A stretch of 31,275 nucleotides of DNA from an uncultured bacterium (GCA_905216095.1 CAJMSQ010000028.1:1-31275); one strand, 5' to 3'. Positions 1-8,833 are shown, numbered from the stretch's first letter. A program made the numbers and translations. Notes: generated from the letters alone by a model not told the origin.

Positions 1-420
1 ATAGCCCTGCGCAAGGCTTGCCACGCCTGTCATTTCACCAACACGCGCCGAACGAGCGACGTGACCATCGGCGACTTCTGGGGGGTGGAAAAGACCGATA
101 AAACATTTGCGGCCGACAACAAAGGATGCTCGCTCATACTCGTAAACACGGAAAAGGGCCGCAAATGGTTCGAAGACATCAAGGACCGCTTCGACCTACT
201 GCACGCAAGTCTTGAAGACTGTCTGCAACCGCAACTCTGCCATCCGGCCGTGCCTCATCCACGGCGCGATGACTTCGAAGCCGACTACGGACGGTTAGGA
301 TTCGAACGGACACTCCGCAAATACGGCTTCCTCGGATGGAAGGCCGAAGCCCGTAAATACGGAAGCAAAGCCAAACAGCTTATCAAACGCATTATCAAGA
401 CCATCATACGCAAAAAATGA
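1..420 (+). CDS. FrhB-like (coenzyme F420 hydrogenase/dehydrogenase beta subunit C-terminal) protein, 5' truncated by the window
   Basis: The frame is open from base 1, so only the C-terminal part is present. The visible start reads ALRKACHACHFTNTRRTSDV and continues into TIGDFWGVEK. This Cys-x2-Cys followed by an SD(V/I)TIGDFWG segment is the signature of FrhB-type C-terminal domains, which occur as iron-sulfur/flavin-like proteins in many polysaccharide loci. A GTG at 61 lies inside the conserved segment, so it is not the real start. The tail is basic (about residues 105-139). The stop overlaps the next ATG (ATGA at 417-420), showing translational coupling to a polysaccharide pyruvyl transferase, the usual partner of this family in glycan clusters. 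Its exact reaction there is not established; a redox step on a sugar or its substituent is inferred. Confidence 0.85.
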   Translation: MALRKACHACHFTNTRRTSDVTIGDFWGVEKTDKTFAADNKGCSLILVNTEKGRKWFEDIKDRFDLLHASLEDCLQPQLCHPAVPHPRRDDFEADYGRLGFERTLRKYGFLGWKAEARKYGSKAKQLIKRIIKTIIRKK

Positions 421-1505
421 AAATAGGAATACTCACTTTCCACTGCGCGCACAATTACGGAGCGGTACTTCAAGCCTACGGATTGCAGGAATACCTCAAA
501 AGCCAAGGACATGAAGTGCACATCATCGACTATCGGCCAAGGTATCTGACAAAGCAATACGCCAAGAATAGTCTTATATTTTGGATTAGTAAGGATTTCT
601 TCCGCACCTGCAAGAAACTGATAAATGAACCATTTCTGTTTCGCACACGCGCAAGGCGATGGGATAAATTCGACAAATTCATACGAGAACGCTTCAACCT
701 CGCCCCTTTTGAGAAACAAGGAACAGACAAATACGACACTGTCATTGTCGGAAGCGACCAGATATGGAATCCTCACATTACCGGCGGAAAGTTCGACGAT
801 ATTTTCTTCGGGAAAAAAATATCTGGCCATATAGTCGTCTATGCCGCCAGTGCCCGGTTCAAAGAACTGAACAATCAAGAAAAGCTATACTTTCGGGAAA
901 GATTAAAAGATATTGATGCCATCAGTGTCAGAGAAGATTCATTGCGCCGTTTGTTACAACCTCTTACAAACAAAAAGATAAGAACCGTCGTAGACCCTAC
1001 ATTACTGGCCGGTCGCAACATATTTACTCCCATTGTTTGCAAACCTGACACAACAAGCCCCTACGTATTCATCTACAACATAGATTCACACAGGGAAACA
1101 CATGAAGTAGCCTTGCGTATTGCGCGCCAAATCAGTGGTGATGTATTCGAACTAACCTGTTACCTAAAAAATTGCAGACAATATGCAGGCATTAAAAGAG
1201 TGGATGACCTATCTCCGGAGCAGTTTCTCGGATATATCCTACACGCTGCCTGTGTCGTGACCACCTCTTTTCATGGAACAGCGCTTAGTCTACTTTTTCA
1301 AAGACCATTCTACACCGTAAGGCAAAACTCCGACGCAGACCTTCGCACAGAATCCTTACTCAAAAGAATTACTCTGACAGACCGCTTCATCAATAAAGGT
1401 ACATTTCCGGACTTCCAACCCATAGACTACACCCATATAAACGAGTTAATCGAAGAATACAGACTGACCTCGAAAATATTTCTCTCAAAAGAAGTGGCTA
1501 AATGA
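417..1505 (+). CDS. Polysaccharide pyruvyl transferase family protein
   Basis: This 362-residue protein begins MKIGILTFHCAHNYGAVLQA, the N-terminal hallmark of bacterial polysaccharide pyruvyl transferases (CsaB/WcaK-like, GT-B fold). Further family landmarks are VGSDQIWNP (residues 111-119), YAAS (142-145) and the C-terminal TTSFHGTALSLLF segment before QRPFY. The family adds ketal-linked pyruvate from phosphoenolpyruvate to sugars in capsule or exopolysaccharide units; the acceptor sugar cannot be read from sequence. The start codon overlaps the stop of the FrhB-like gene, and a GT2 gene follows after 9 bases, so these are one operon. The coding DNA becomes visibly more AT-rich through this gene than in the GC-rich genes at 7000-8800. 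Confidence 0.92.
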   Translation: MKIGILTFHCAHNYGAVLQAYGLQEYLKSQGHEVHIIDYRPRYLTKQYAKNSLIFWISKDFFRTCKKLINEPFLFRTRARRWDKFDKFIRERFNLAPFEKQGTDKYDTVIVGSDQIWNPHITGGKFDDIFFGKKISGHIVVYAASARFKELNNQEKLYFRERLKDIDAISVREDSLRRLLQPLTNKKIRTVVDPTLLAGRNIFTPIVCKPDTTSPYVFIYNIDSHRETHEVALRIARQISGDVFELTCYLKNCRQYAGIKRVDDLSPEQFLGYILHAACVVTTSFHGTALSLLFQRPFYTVRQNSDADLRTESLLKRITLTDRFINKGTFPDFQPIDYTHINELIEEYRLTSKIFLSKEVAK

Positions 1506-1514
1506 GATAACACC

Positions 1515-2510
1515 ATGAATGACAGACTTGAACCAGCCATTTCCATCATCGTACCGGTCTACAAAGCGGAAGCCTACCTACACCGCTGCGTAGACAGCCT
1601 GCTCGCACAAACTTTTACAGAGTTTGAAGTCCTGCTCATTGACGACGGAAGTCCGGACCGCAGCGGCGAAATATGCGACGAATATGCAGCAAAGGACAAC
1701 CGCGTACGCATATGGCATTGGCATAACAGAGGTGTAGTAGCCGCCCGACGTCAAGGCATAAAATTAGCAAAAGGAGAATATATAATATTTGTAGATGCAG
1801 ACGATACGCTTCCTCCAAAAGCCTTAGCTGTTCACGAGAGAATCATGGAAAAAGGAGGATATGACATTATTCAAACCAATTACATATTCTTTGCTCTCAA
1901 CGGAAGTACTCAAAAAGGACTAATAGGACACAAAGGAGATGTTTGCTCTAATGATTTCATTCGTATGCTTCTACTCGGTGAATGTCCGGCAGGGATTCTT
2001 GGAAAAATTTTCCGGAAAGAAGTCTTGAATGGAAACACAATGGATATTTCAGAGAAAATAAAAGACAATGAAGACCTACTCATCAATGTCAAAGCTGCAA
2101 AAAAGGCTGAAAGAATAGGTATATTCCCATATATCTACACCTATAATTATTTCAGGATTGAAGGTAGTGCCAGCCAAAAATTGTATACCAAAACACATTG
2201 GCTATTGGTATACAACACCATGCGCGAGATTATTAAAGGGACGAAATGCCAACGCGAATGTGAACGTTACATAGCAAAATCCATGTGGAGAAAAAAACAG
2301 ATTTGTGGACTTCAATTTCATGATACAGATATTTTCAAGATTCTCTATGAAAACCGAAAGTTTTACCCTATACTATCTACACACCGTTTCTACCTGTATG
2401 GAATAATTACACATACCCGTTTAAGCCAGTTTATTACTCTGTTGAGGCATTATATCGATAGAGTAATTTATAGGGCCTGTATTTACTTCAAAAGATCGAT
2501 TAGGTTCTAA
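1515..2510 (+). CDS. Glycosyltransferase family 2 (GT-A fold)
   Basis: This 331-residue protein starts ISIIVPVYKAEAYLHRCVDS, followed by LIDDGSPDRSGEICDEYA, the classic nucleotide-sugar-binding half of GT2 enzymes. The metal-binding DxD-type motif is VDADD (D94, D96, D97). The rest (about residues 110-331) is the variable acceptor half, ending in a basic tail. It would transfer one sugar during assembly of the repeat unit on a lipid carrier at the inner face of the cytoplasmic membrane; donor and acceptor are unknown. It sits 9 bases after the pyruvyl transferase and 25 before the polymerase-like gene, in the same direction. Its second half is AT-rich. Confidence 0.92.
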   Translation: MNDRLEPAISIIVPVYKAEAYLHRCVDSLLAQTFTEFEVLLIDDGSPDRSGEICDEYAAKDNRVRIWHWHNRGVVAARRQGIKLAKGEYIIFVDADDTLPPKALAVHERIMEKGGYDIIQTNYIFFALNGSTQKGLIGHKGDVCSNDFIRMLLLGECPAGILGKIFRKEVLNGNTMDISEKIKDNEDLLINVKAAKKAERIGIFPYIYTYNYFRIEGSASQKLYTKTHWLLVYNTMREIIKGTKCQRECERYIAKSMWRKKQICGLQFHDTDIFKILYENRKFYPILSTHRFYLYGIITHTRLSQFITLLRHYIDRVIYRACIYFKRSIRF

Positions 2511-2535
2511 CTAATCATAAAATAACAATCACCCT

Positions 2536-3585
2536 ATGCAAATAATATTAGCTTTTATCGCTTCTTTTATTGCATTCTCCTTTGCAGGAAACAACAAGAA
2601 GACCCAAATGCTTCTTTTGTCGGTATCCTGTATTGTGCTAACCTTCGTTGCAGGATGCCGCTCGTTAGATTTTCCTGACACAAAAGCCTATATAGATTCC
2701 TTCGTATTCTATACAAACAATCTATGGACGTATTCCATCCGGGATGTACCTGATGGCTATTCCGATAAAGGCTTCTATTTCTTATCTGCTGTCATCAGGA
2801 CCTTTACGAGCGATTACCGAATATACTTAATAATCATATCTATCCTGACATTTATTTTTCTTTACAAATCGCTTAAAGAATATTCCATCCTACCGCTCAT
2901 CGGCTTGCTCGTATATGTTTCCCGCTTCTTTATCGCAAGGAATATGATGCAAATTCGCGCTGCATTAGCGATAGCCATTGTGGTCTACTCTATAAAATAT
3001 ATCTCACGACAAGATCTGAAACGCTTCCTCTTATGGACGCTTTTGGCCACATCCATACACTTGAGCATGATATTGGCTATTCCTCTTTACTGGATTAATA
3101 AGATTCAGATAGACATCAAAAAGACTGTCATATCGCTGGCGGCCGCCTTTGCCATAGCTTTTTTCGCGTCTCCACTGGTTCGTAGCCAAGTCGAAGCCTG
3201 GAGCATCCAATACGGCATAGCACAGGCTTATACTATCAGTAATGCTACTGAATTTACAGAGGGATTAGGGCTTCTCAATCCGATGATTTATTATCAAACA
3301 ACCCTTTTGCTTTTCTTTACTTTTTACGAAAGGAAAATAAAGAACAAAACTCAATATTACACAATAATTCGAAGTGGATACCTTTATTCCACTTTTATGC
3401 TTATTCTATTTTCCTCTTTTGCCACTCTGTCCGGCCGGACATCCACCATCTTTGCCACTTTTGAAATTCTCATAATACCGGCATTAATTAAAGTTTTTCC
3501 TTGGAAATGGCGGTTTTTCGCTTACTGCATTTGCGGATGCTGTTTAACTATCATATTCTATATGAATGCTTCCGAATGGATATGA
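2536..3585 (+). CDS. EpsG-family membrane protein, probable polysaccharide polymerase (Wzy-like)
   Basis: This 349-residue protein is almost entirely hydrophobic, with roughly nine or ten predicted membrane spans. It carries EpsG-type landmarks: an early GCRSLDFPDTKAYIDSF loop (RsxxxxDTxxY), the segment SRFFIARNMMQIRAALAIAI (the usual R-Q-x-A site), and ATSIHLSMILAIPLYWI (the H-x-S region). Proteins of this kind polymerise or export exopolysaccharide repeat units at the cytoplasmic membrane. Position inside a glycosyltransferase run supports the polymerase role. It is the most AT-rich gene of the window, as is common for wzy genes. The upstream leader is A/T-rich with no clear Shine-Dalgarno. 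Confidence 0.82.
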   Translation: MQIILAFIASFIAFSFAGNNKKTQMLLLSVSCIVLTFVAGCRSLDFPDTKAYIDSFVFYTNNLWTYSIRDVPDGYSDKGFYFLSAVIRTFTSDYRIYLIIISILTFIFLYKSLKEYSILPLIGLLVYVSRFFIARNMMQIRAALAIAIVVYSIKYISRQDLKRFLLWTLLATSIHLSMILAIPLYWINKIQIDIKKTVISLAAAFAIAFFASPLVRSQVEAWSIQYGIAQAYTISNATEFTEGLGLLNPMIYYQTTLLLFFTFYERKIKNKTQYYTIIRSGYLYSTFMLILFSSFATLSGRTSTIFATFEILIIPALIKVFPWKWRFFAYCICGCCLTIIFYMNASEWI

Positions 3586-3624
3586 CACATTTAATCAAGG
3601 TCAAATCTCAAAGCATACTTACCC

Positions 3625-4773
3625 ATGAACGACTGCGATAAAACAACCATCATATATCTCGTACCGTCGCTCATCAAATGCGGACCTATCAACGTTGTGC
3701 TGAACATCGTCCGCCGTTTGGAACGCACGCGCTTCCGCCCCGTTGTCGTGGCCCTGCAACGACACAAACTCGAAGCGAAACGCGGTAACCGGACAGAGTT
3801 CGAACGCGAAAACATCGAAGTTGTGGAATACGAGTACACACACTGGCAGTTGCAAATGCAAACACGGCGCATAGCACGCCGACTACGGCAGACACTGCCG
3901 GCCGACGCCGTCTTCCATGCGCACGGTTACTACCCGGCCCTCATCCTGTCGCACCTGCACGACCGCCACACCATGGTCACCATACACAACATCTGTGACG
4001 AAGATTTCCGTCTGAGCAAAGGAACTGTCATGGGGCACTACATGTCCGTCACCTACAAACAAGCACTACGCCGCATCGGCTTATGCGTTACTATTTGCCG
4101 CACAATGCAGGACTTCTACGCCCGCGACCCGCGCCTCCGGATCTGTACTGTGCTCAACGGCGTACCGGTTTCGGAGAGCCTACCCACCGAAGAGCAACGT
4201 GTATCCGCCCGCCACGAACTCGACATCGCTCCCCGCACACGCGCCCTGCTCTATCCGGCTGTGTTCAATCCAAGAAAGAACCACGCCGTCCTCATTGACA
4301 GCCTGCGTAAAAGCGATGGCGACTTCGTCGTGCTCATGGCCGGCACTGGCACGACGCTGGACGAATGCCGCCAACTGGCTGCCGGCGATGTGCGTTTCCG
4401 CTTCCTTGGTTATCGGGCCGATATGGAAGCCATATGGAACGCGGCAGACCTCATGATTTCCCCATCGTTGAGCGAGGGACTTCCGTTGGCCGTGCTCGAA
4501 GCCTGCGCACACGGGCTTCCTTGTCTGCTGTCAAATATACCGCCCCATATTGAGATTGCACGCAACATATTCGGTGCAGAAACCGACATGTTGCTTTTCT
4601 CTCCCACAGACTCCGATGGACTGCGCCACACGGTTGAGAAGAATATCAACCATCCGTTCGACCGCAACAATATACGCACCCGCGTCATTCCACTATATGG
4701 TGCACAAGCCATGGCTGACGGTTACATGCAACTATACAAGAAGTATCAACCCTCACAAAACATTACACAATAA
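3625..4773 (+). CDS. Glycosyltransferase family 4 (GT-B fold)
   Basis: This 382-residue protein has the GT4 layout. The N-terminal Rossmann half begins IIYLVPSLIKCGPINVVLNI, the glycine-containing acceptor loop. The C-terminal donor half has the nucleotide-binding region LLYPAVFNPRKNHAVLIDSL and the family signature SPSLSEGLPLAVLEACAHGLPCL, whose EGLPLAVLEA contains the catalytic E-x7-E pair. It likely adds a sugar to the growing repeat unit. The start at 3625 gives the normal N-terminus; the gene begins 39 bases after the polymerase-like gene. Base composition returns to GC-rich here, unlike the three genes before it. It is convergent with the ATPase gene on the minus strand, 85 bases away. 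Confidence 0.9.
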   Translation: MNDCDKTTIIYLVPSLIKCGPINVVLNIVRRLERTRFRPVVVALQRHKLEAKRGNRTEFERENIEVVEYEYTHWQLQMQTRRIARRLRQTLPADAVFHAHGYYPALILSHLHDRHTMVTIHNICDEDFRLSKGTVMGHYMSVTYKQALRRIGLCVTICRTMQDFYARDPRLRICTVLNGVPVSESLPTEEQRVSARHELDIAPRTRALLYPAVFNPRKNHAVLIDSLRKSDGDFVVLMAGTGTTLDECRQLAAGDVRFRFLGYRADMEAIWNAADLMISPSLSEGLPLAVLEACAHGLPCLLSNIPPHIEIARNIFGAETDMLLFSPTDSDGLRHTVEKNINHPFDRNNIRTRVIPLYGAQAMADGYMQLYKKYQPSQNITQ

Positions 4774-4858
4774 AGAACAAGCACTTCGTCTCATGACCTT
4801 CACCGGGCATCCTCCCCACTTCCCTTTGCAGCCAAGGCTATCCGGCACCTCCACCCCA

Positions 4859-6073
4859 TCAGAATGACGTGCGCAGCAGGAAGTCAGACAAGTGGAGATG
4901 GTGGATGCCGTTCACGTTCGTCCCGCTCGTCCATTCGTCAAGACTGACCACGTATTTGGGATAATTGTCGGGAATGGTCTGCAGATTGCCGAACTCGCGG
5001 TTCCGCGTGGACTCGTCCGTGAGCAGGTAAGCGGCCTGCACATAAACCACCTCGTCGCGGCGACGGGCCACGAAGTCTATTTCGCGACCGTCGGACTGCT
5101 GTCCGGTAAAGACCTCGTAACGCAAACCGATAAGGTGAAGGTAAACCGCATTTTCTATGAGTTTGTGAATGTCGCGGCCCAATGTGAAACCGAGATGGCA
5201 GTTACGCAAACCAAGGTCTTCAAAGAAATATTTGTCGCCTATCTCGAACTTACGCAAACCGTTCACGTCTATACGCTGAACCTTATGGAGAAGATAAGCA
5301 TGTTGAAGGGCGCGCAGATAATTGATGACCTGTACGGGCGCGATGGCGACGCGCTGCGACTTCAGATAACGGCTGATGTTGTTGGCCGAAAAGAGACTGC
5401 CGATGTTGTCGGCGGCATAAAGGACAAGCCGTTCGAGAAAATCGACGTTGCGTATGCCCTCGCGGCGAATCACATCCTTAAGCAAGACGGTGGAATAAAC
5501 ATTACGCAGATATTCAAAAACGATTTCCTGCTCAAGCGGAAGGTTCTGCAAATAGGGCAGTCCGCCATAAGTCAGGTAGTCGCGCAGGGCCGACGTTCCG
5601 GCCTCCAGACGGTGGAACGTCAGGAACTCCCCGTAACCGAGGGAATGGATATGGAACTCGACATAACGCCCCGAAAGATAGGTGGCCAACTCTCCCGAAA
5701 GCATTGTGGCATTGCTGCCGGTAACAAATATATCGCAACTACCGTCGGCCTGCAGGCTGCGGAGTGCATGTTCGAAGCCCGCAATGTCCTGAACCTCGTC
5801 AATAAAAAGGTAATTGGGGGCTGTCGTATCAAGACGCAGCCGCAAATATTCCATCAGGTCTGTATGCGTGCGCAACGCGGCGAACTCCTCGAGTTCCTTG
5901 TTGATATAAACGATATTGGCCTGCGGGCAGCTCTCAGCCACATATTGTTGCAACTGCCGCAATATGCAACTCTTCCCGACACGTCGCTGTCCGGTCAGCA
6001 CTTTAATGATGTTTTTGTCGATGAAAGGCTTGATGCGGTCGGTATAAATGGGACGATTGATGATTTGCAACAT
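4859..6073 (-). CDS. AAA ATPase with DUF4143 domain
   Basis: This 404-residue protein has an N-terminal AAA_14-type ATPase domain and a C-terminal DUF4143 domain. Walker A is GQRRVGKS (residues 28-35), Walker B is YLFIDEVQD (D92, E93), and a sensor-like FVTGSNATMLSGEL segment lies near residue 118. DUF4143 covers about residues 200-370, with a nuclease-like EIDFVARR segment in the C-terminal half. Such proteins are abundant and scattered in Bacteroidales; their role is not settled, with mobile or defence-related functions proposed. It lies alone and antisense inside the polysaccharide locus, with its own promoter covered by repeated boxes, so it looks like inserted cargo. A long plus-strand reading frame opposite it is a shadow. 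Confidence 0.9.
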   Translation of the reverse strand: MLQIINRPIYTDRIKPFIDKNIIKVLTGQRRVGKSCILRQLQQYVAESCPQANIVYINKELEEFAALRTHTDLMEYLRLRLDTTAPNYLFIDEVQDIAGFEHALRSLQADGSCDIFVTGSNATMLSGELATYLSGRYVEFHIHSLGYGEFLTFHRLEAGTSALRDYLTYGGLPYLQNLPLEQEIVFEYLRNVYSTVLLKDVIRREGIRNVDFLERLVLYAADNIGSLFSANNISRYLKSQRVAIAPVQVINYLRALQHAYLLHKVQRIDVNGLRKFEIGDKYFFEDLGLRNCHLGFTLGRDIHKLIENAVYLHLIGLRYEVFTGQQSDGREIDFVARRRDEVVYVQAAYLLTDESTRNREFGNLQTIPDNYPKYVVSLDEWTSGTNVNGIHHLHLSDFLLRTSF

Positions 6074-6080
6074 ATTCTTC

Positions 6081-6174
6081 TATTAATCGTAATTAAAACT
6101 TACGGCAAAAATAGGGATTTTATTAATCATAACAAATAAAAAATCGGAAATATCCCCGATTTATTAATCATAAC
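6081..6174. repeat. Three direct repeats TATTAATCrTAA at 40-41 bp spacing
   Basis: TATTAATCGTAA occurs at 6081-6092, and TATTAATCATAAC at 6121-6133 and again at 6162-6174. Start-to-start distances are 40 and 41 bp, about four helical turns, so all boxes face the same side of the DNA. The middle box lies between the -33 and -7 elements of the ATPase promoter, one box is in its 5' leader and one is upstream. This geometry suggests operator boxes for a DNA-binding protein. A small hairpin (AAATCGG at 6141-6147 with CCGATTT at 6156-6162) lies between boxes two and three. Confidence 0.6.
6106..6136 (-). promoter_or_regulatory. Promoter of the DUF4143 ATPase gene
   Basis: Read on the minus strand, TTTG (6133-6136) and TATTTTTG (6106-6113) are separated by 19 bases, a good match to the Bacteroidota -33/-7 consensus. 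Transcription would begin near 6100, about 25 bases before the ATG. The spacer contains one of the TATTAATC boxes. Confidence 0.65.
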
Positions 6175-6195
6175 TCATAAGAAAGGATTATATAC

Positions 6196-7011
6196 ATGCA
6201 GGAATTTTCGGTATTGCTATCTGTATATAAGAAGGAGCGGCCCGAGTGGTTGCGCGAAAGCCTGGCAAGCGTATTCCGGCAAACGGCAATGCCGGCGGAA
6301 GTGGTACTCGTCAAGGACGGACCGCTGACAGAGGAACTGGAAGCCGTCATCCGGGAGTGCGCGGCCGAACATCCGGAACTGAAAACCGTTCCACTGAAAG
6401 AAAATGCCGGGCTGGGACGCGCGCTCAACGCCGGACTTCGCCATTGTTCGCACGAACTGGTGGCCCGGATGGATACGGACGATATCTGCAAGCCCTGGCG
6501 TTTCGAAAGGCAGCTGCGGGTATTCGAGGAAAAGCCCGAAACAGACGTATGCGGAACATGGATAGACGAATTTGCGGAACAGGAGGATAAAATAACATCA
6601 AGCCGGAAGACACCGGAAAGAAACCCGGAAATATATGAATTCGGAAAGAAACGGAATCCGATGAACCACGTCACCGTGATGTTCCGTAAAGAAAAGGTCA
6701 TCGCTGCCGGAGGTTATCAAGACTACCTGCTGTTCGAAGACTATTACCTGTGGGTCCGAATGCTCGTCCAAGGATGCCAGTTCCACACCATACAGGCGTC
6801 GGGGGTCAAGGTCAGGGCTGACCTTGACATGGTAGCCCGCCGCCGCGGACTGCGGTACGCACTGACCGAAGTCCGCCTGCAATTCCTCTTCTTCGGCCTG
6901 CGATACATCGGTTTCGGGACGTTCCTGGCCAACATCGCCATACGTTTCACGGCACGCATCATGCCACGCCGCCTGCTCGCATGGTTCTACCGCAAAAAAC
7001 TCAGACAATAA
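6196..7011 (+). CDS. Glycosyltransferase family 2
   Basis: This 271-residue protein starts FSVLLSVYKKERPEWLRESL, with VVLVKDGPL and ENAGLGRALNAGLRHC as in rhamnosyl/galactosyl-type GT2 enzymes. The metal-binding motif is RMDTDD (D93, D95, D96). The acceptor-side segment YLLFEDYYLWVRML contains the ED pair usual in this subfamily. A hydrophobic stretch at about residues 228-250 and a basic tail suggest membrane association. The AGAAAGGA element about 10 bases before the ATG is a reasonable ribosome site. It is followed after 17 bases by the initiating sugar transferase, so the two form the downstream part of the polysaccharide operon, interrupted from the upstream part by the antisense ATPase. 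Confidence 0.9.
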   Translation: MQEFSVLLSVYKKERPEWLRESLASVFRQTAMPAEVVLVKDGPLTEELEAVIRECAAEHPELKTVPLKENAGLGRALNAGLRHCSHELVARMDTDDICKPWRFERQLRVFEEKPETDVCGTWIDEFAEQEDKITSSRKTPERNPEIYEFGKKRNPMNHVTVMFRKEKVIAAGGYQDYLLFEDYYLWVRMLVQGCQFHTIQASGVKVRADLDMVARRRGLRYALTEVRLQFLFFGLRYIGFGTFLANIAIRFTARIMPRRLLAWFYRKKLRQ

Positions 7012-7028
7012 AAAGAACTTATACCATC

Positions 7029-7658
7029 ATGACAAACAACACGCAACCTTTTATTCCCGACGGGATGAACGCTTTCGAGCGCAACGTGAAGCGGCTGGCC
7101 GACATGTTCGTCGCGGCCGGCTGTCTCGTGGTGTTCTCGCCACTGATGCTATGGTGCTGGTGGGCCGTGCGCAGGGAGGACGGTGGGCCGGCCATATTCA
7201 AGCAAGAGCGCATCGGACGCTTCGGACGGCCGTTCCACATCTACAAGTTCCGTTCCATGCGTCTCGATGCAGAAAAGAACGGGCCGCAGCTGTACTCCGC
7301 CGGGGCGGACCCGCGACTGACTAAAATAGGGAAATTCCTGCGCGAGCACCATCTCGACGAACTGCCGCAACTCTGGAATGTGTTCTGCGGGGACATGGCG
7401 TTCATCGGGCCGAGGCCCGAGCGCAAGTTCTACATAGACCAAATCATGAAACAGGACTCCCGCTATGCCTACCTCTACCAAATACGGCCCGGGGTGACGA
7501 GCTACGCCACACTATACAACGGATACACCGATACCATAGAGAAGATGGTGAGCCGGCTGCACTATGACCTGTTCTACCTGCAGCACAGGTCGTGGATGCT
7601 GGATATCCGGATTCTCTGGACCACCTTCTACCGGATTATACGTGGGCACAAGTTCTGA
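7029..7658 (+). CDS. Initiating sugar transferase (WcaJ/bacterial sugar transferase family)
   Basis: This 209-residue protein is the short, catalytic-domain-only form of the polyisoprenyl-phosphate hexose-1-phosphate transferases. It has one membrane segment (about residues 26-46), then the catalytic landmarks KFRSMR (73-78), DELPQLWNV (110-118, with the acidic catalytic residue) and the GPRPE motif (127-131). It loads the first sugar phosphate onto undecaprenyl phosphate at the inner membrane. I chose ATG 7029 over an in-frame upstream ATG at 6981, because that one lies inside the preceding gene and adds no family sequence. The next gene starts 10 bases after the stop. Confidence 0.93.
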   Translation: MTNNTQPFIPDGMNAFERNVKRLADMFVAAGCLVVFSPLMLWCWWAVRREDGGPAIFKQERIGRFGRPFHIYKFRSMRLDAEKNGPQLYSAGADPRLTKIGKFLREHHLDELPQLWNVFCGDMAFIGPRPERKFYIDQIMKQDSRYAYLYQIRPGVTSYATLYNGYTDTIEKMVSRLHYDLFYLQHRSWMLDIRILWTTFYRIIRGHKF

Positions 7659-7668
7659 CCGCGCAGGC

Positions 7669-8784
7669 ATGGACCGGCTATTCCTTGAACTCATACACGT
7701 CGCACTGGGCCGCCGCGAAGACCTCGGGCACGCACCGTCGGCCGACGAGTGGGCGGCACTCTACCGCGAGGCTGTGCGCCAGACCATGGCGGCCGTGCTC
7801 TTTGCCGGCATCGGCCGCCTGCCCGCGGAGCAACGGCCGCCACGCACACTGCTGTTGCAATGGTTCGCGCTGACGGAGCGCACACGCGAAATGAACCGGC
7901 GCATGAACAGCGAGACCGTGCGCGTATGCGGCGAACTGGAACGCACGGGCTTCGGTGTCGTCGTGCTCAAGGGGCAGGGCGTGGCCGCAGGCTATCCCGA
8001 CCCGTCGCTGCGCCAGCCGGGCGACATCGACGCATGGGTCGTGCGCGACGGCGGAAAAGATTTCCCGAGGGGCAACTTCCGGGCCGTTACCGGCCATGCG
8101 CGACGTCTTGACCCGCAGGCCTCCGTACAGCTGCTGCACACGGACTTCCGCCTGTCGGCACTCACCGAGGTCGAAGCGCACTTCTGGCCTTCCTATTTCT
8201 TCTCTCCCCTGCGCCAGTACCGCCTGCGCCGCTGGGCCACCCGTCGGTTGCCTTCACTGCTCGCCCACCGCACGCGACTTCCCGAGACGGACGGCGACGT
8301 GTGCACGCCCACGGCGGAATTCAATGCCGTATACCTGCTGCTGCACATCTATCGCCACCTCTTCCACGAGGGCATCGGCCTGCGCCAGCTGCTCGACTAT
8401 CACTACTGCCTGTCCTCGCCCGAACTCACGCCCGAGGGCCGCGAAGCCGCACGCCGCACGCTGCGCCGCCTCGGCCTGTGGCGCTTTGCCGGGGCCGTGT
8501 CCTACGTGCTGGCTACCGTATTCCTCACCGACGCGGAGCGACTGCCGGCCCCGCCCGATGCGAGGGAAGGACGTTTCCTGCTGCGCGAAATCATGATGGC
8601 GGGCAACTTCGGGCACAACGACCTGCGGCCGGAACGCCGCACGGGCGGTACAGCGGCGGCGCGCTTCGTGTCGCACCTGCGCGGCAACCTGCGGCTGCTC
8701 CGTCACTATCCGGAAGAGGCTATCTGCGCGCCTTTCTTCCGCGCGTGGCACTATCTGTGGCGCAAGTGGAACGGATTCGCCTGA
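7669..8784 (+). CDS. Nucleotidyltransferase-fold protein (NTP_transf_5 family)
   Basis: This 371-residue protein has a helical N-terminal part, then VVVLKGQGVAAGYPDPSLRQ and GDIDAWV (residues 118-121 are GDID). The KG...YPdp..R..GDID pattern is the active-site pattern of the uncharacterised nucleotidyltransferase family PF14907. The C-terminal half is Arg/Leu-rich, with LLLHIYRHLFHEGIGLRQLLD, also typical of the family. Members are common in Bacteroidetes polysaccharide loci, but their substrate is not known. The ATG at 7669 is preferred to an upstream in-frame ATG at 7564, which lies inside the sugar transferase gene. The coding DNA is the most GC-rich of the window. Confidence 0.82.
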   Translation: MDRLFLELIHVALGRREDLGHAPSADEWAALYREAVRQTMAAVLFAGIGRLPAEQRPPRTLLLQWFALTERTREMNRRMNSETVRVCGELERTGFGVVVLKGQGVAAGYPDPSLRQPGDIDAWVVRDGGKDFPRGNFRAVTGHARRLDPQASVQLLHTDFRLSALTEVEAHFWPSYFFSPLRQYRLRRWATRRLPSLLAHRTRLPETDGDVCTPTAEFNAVYLLLHIYRHLFHEGIGLRQLLDYHYCLSSPELTPEGREAARRTLRRLGLWRFAGAVSYVLATVFLTDAERLPAPPDAREGRFLLREIMMAGNFGHNDLRPERRTGGTAAARFVSHLRGNLRLLRHYPEEAICAPFFRAWHYLWRKWNGFA

Positions 8785-8833
8785 CACGGGGCGGCAATGC
8801 GCCATATTTTCCGCCGAGAGAATTTTAACACTA

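Noticed and set aside
4892..6139. 415-codon plus-strand frame opposite the DUF4143 ATPase gene
   Set aside because: The minus-strand protein has intact Walker motifs and its own promoter; the plus-strand frame shows no recognisable domain.
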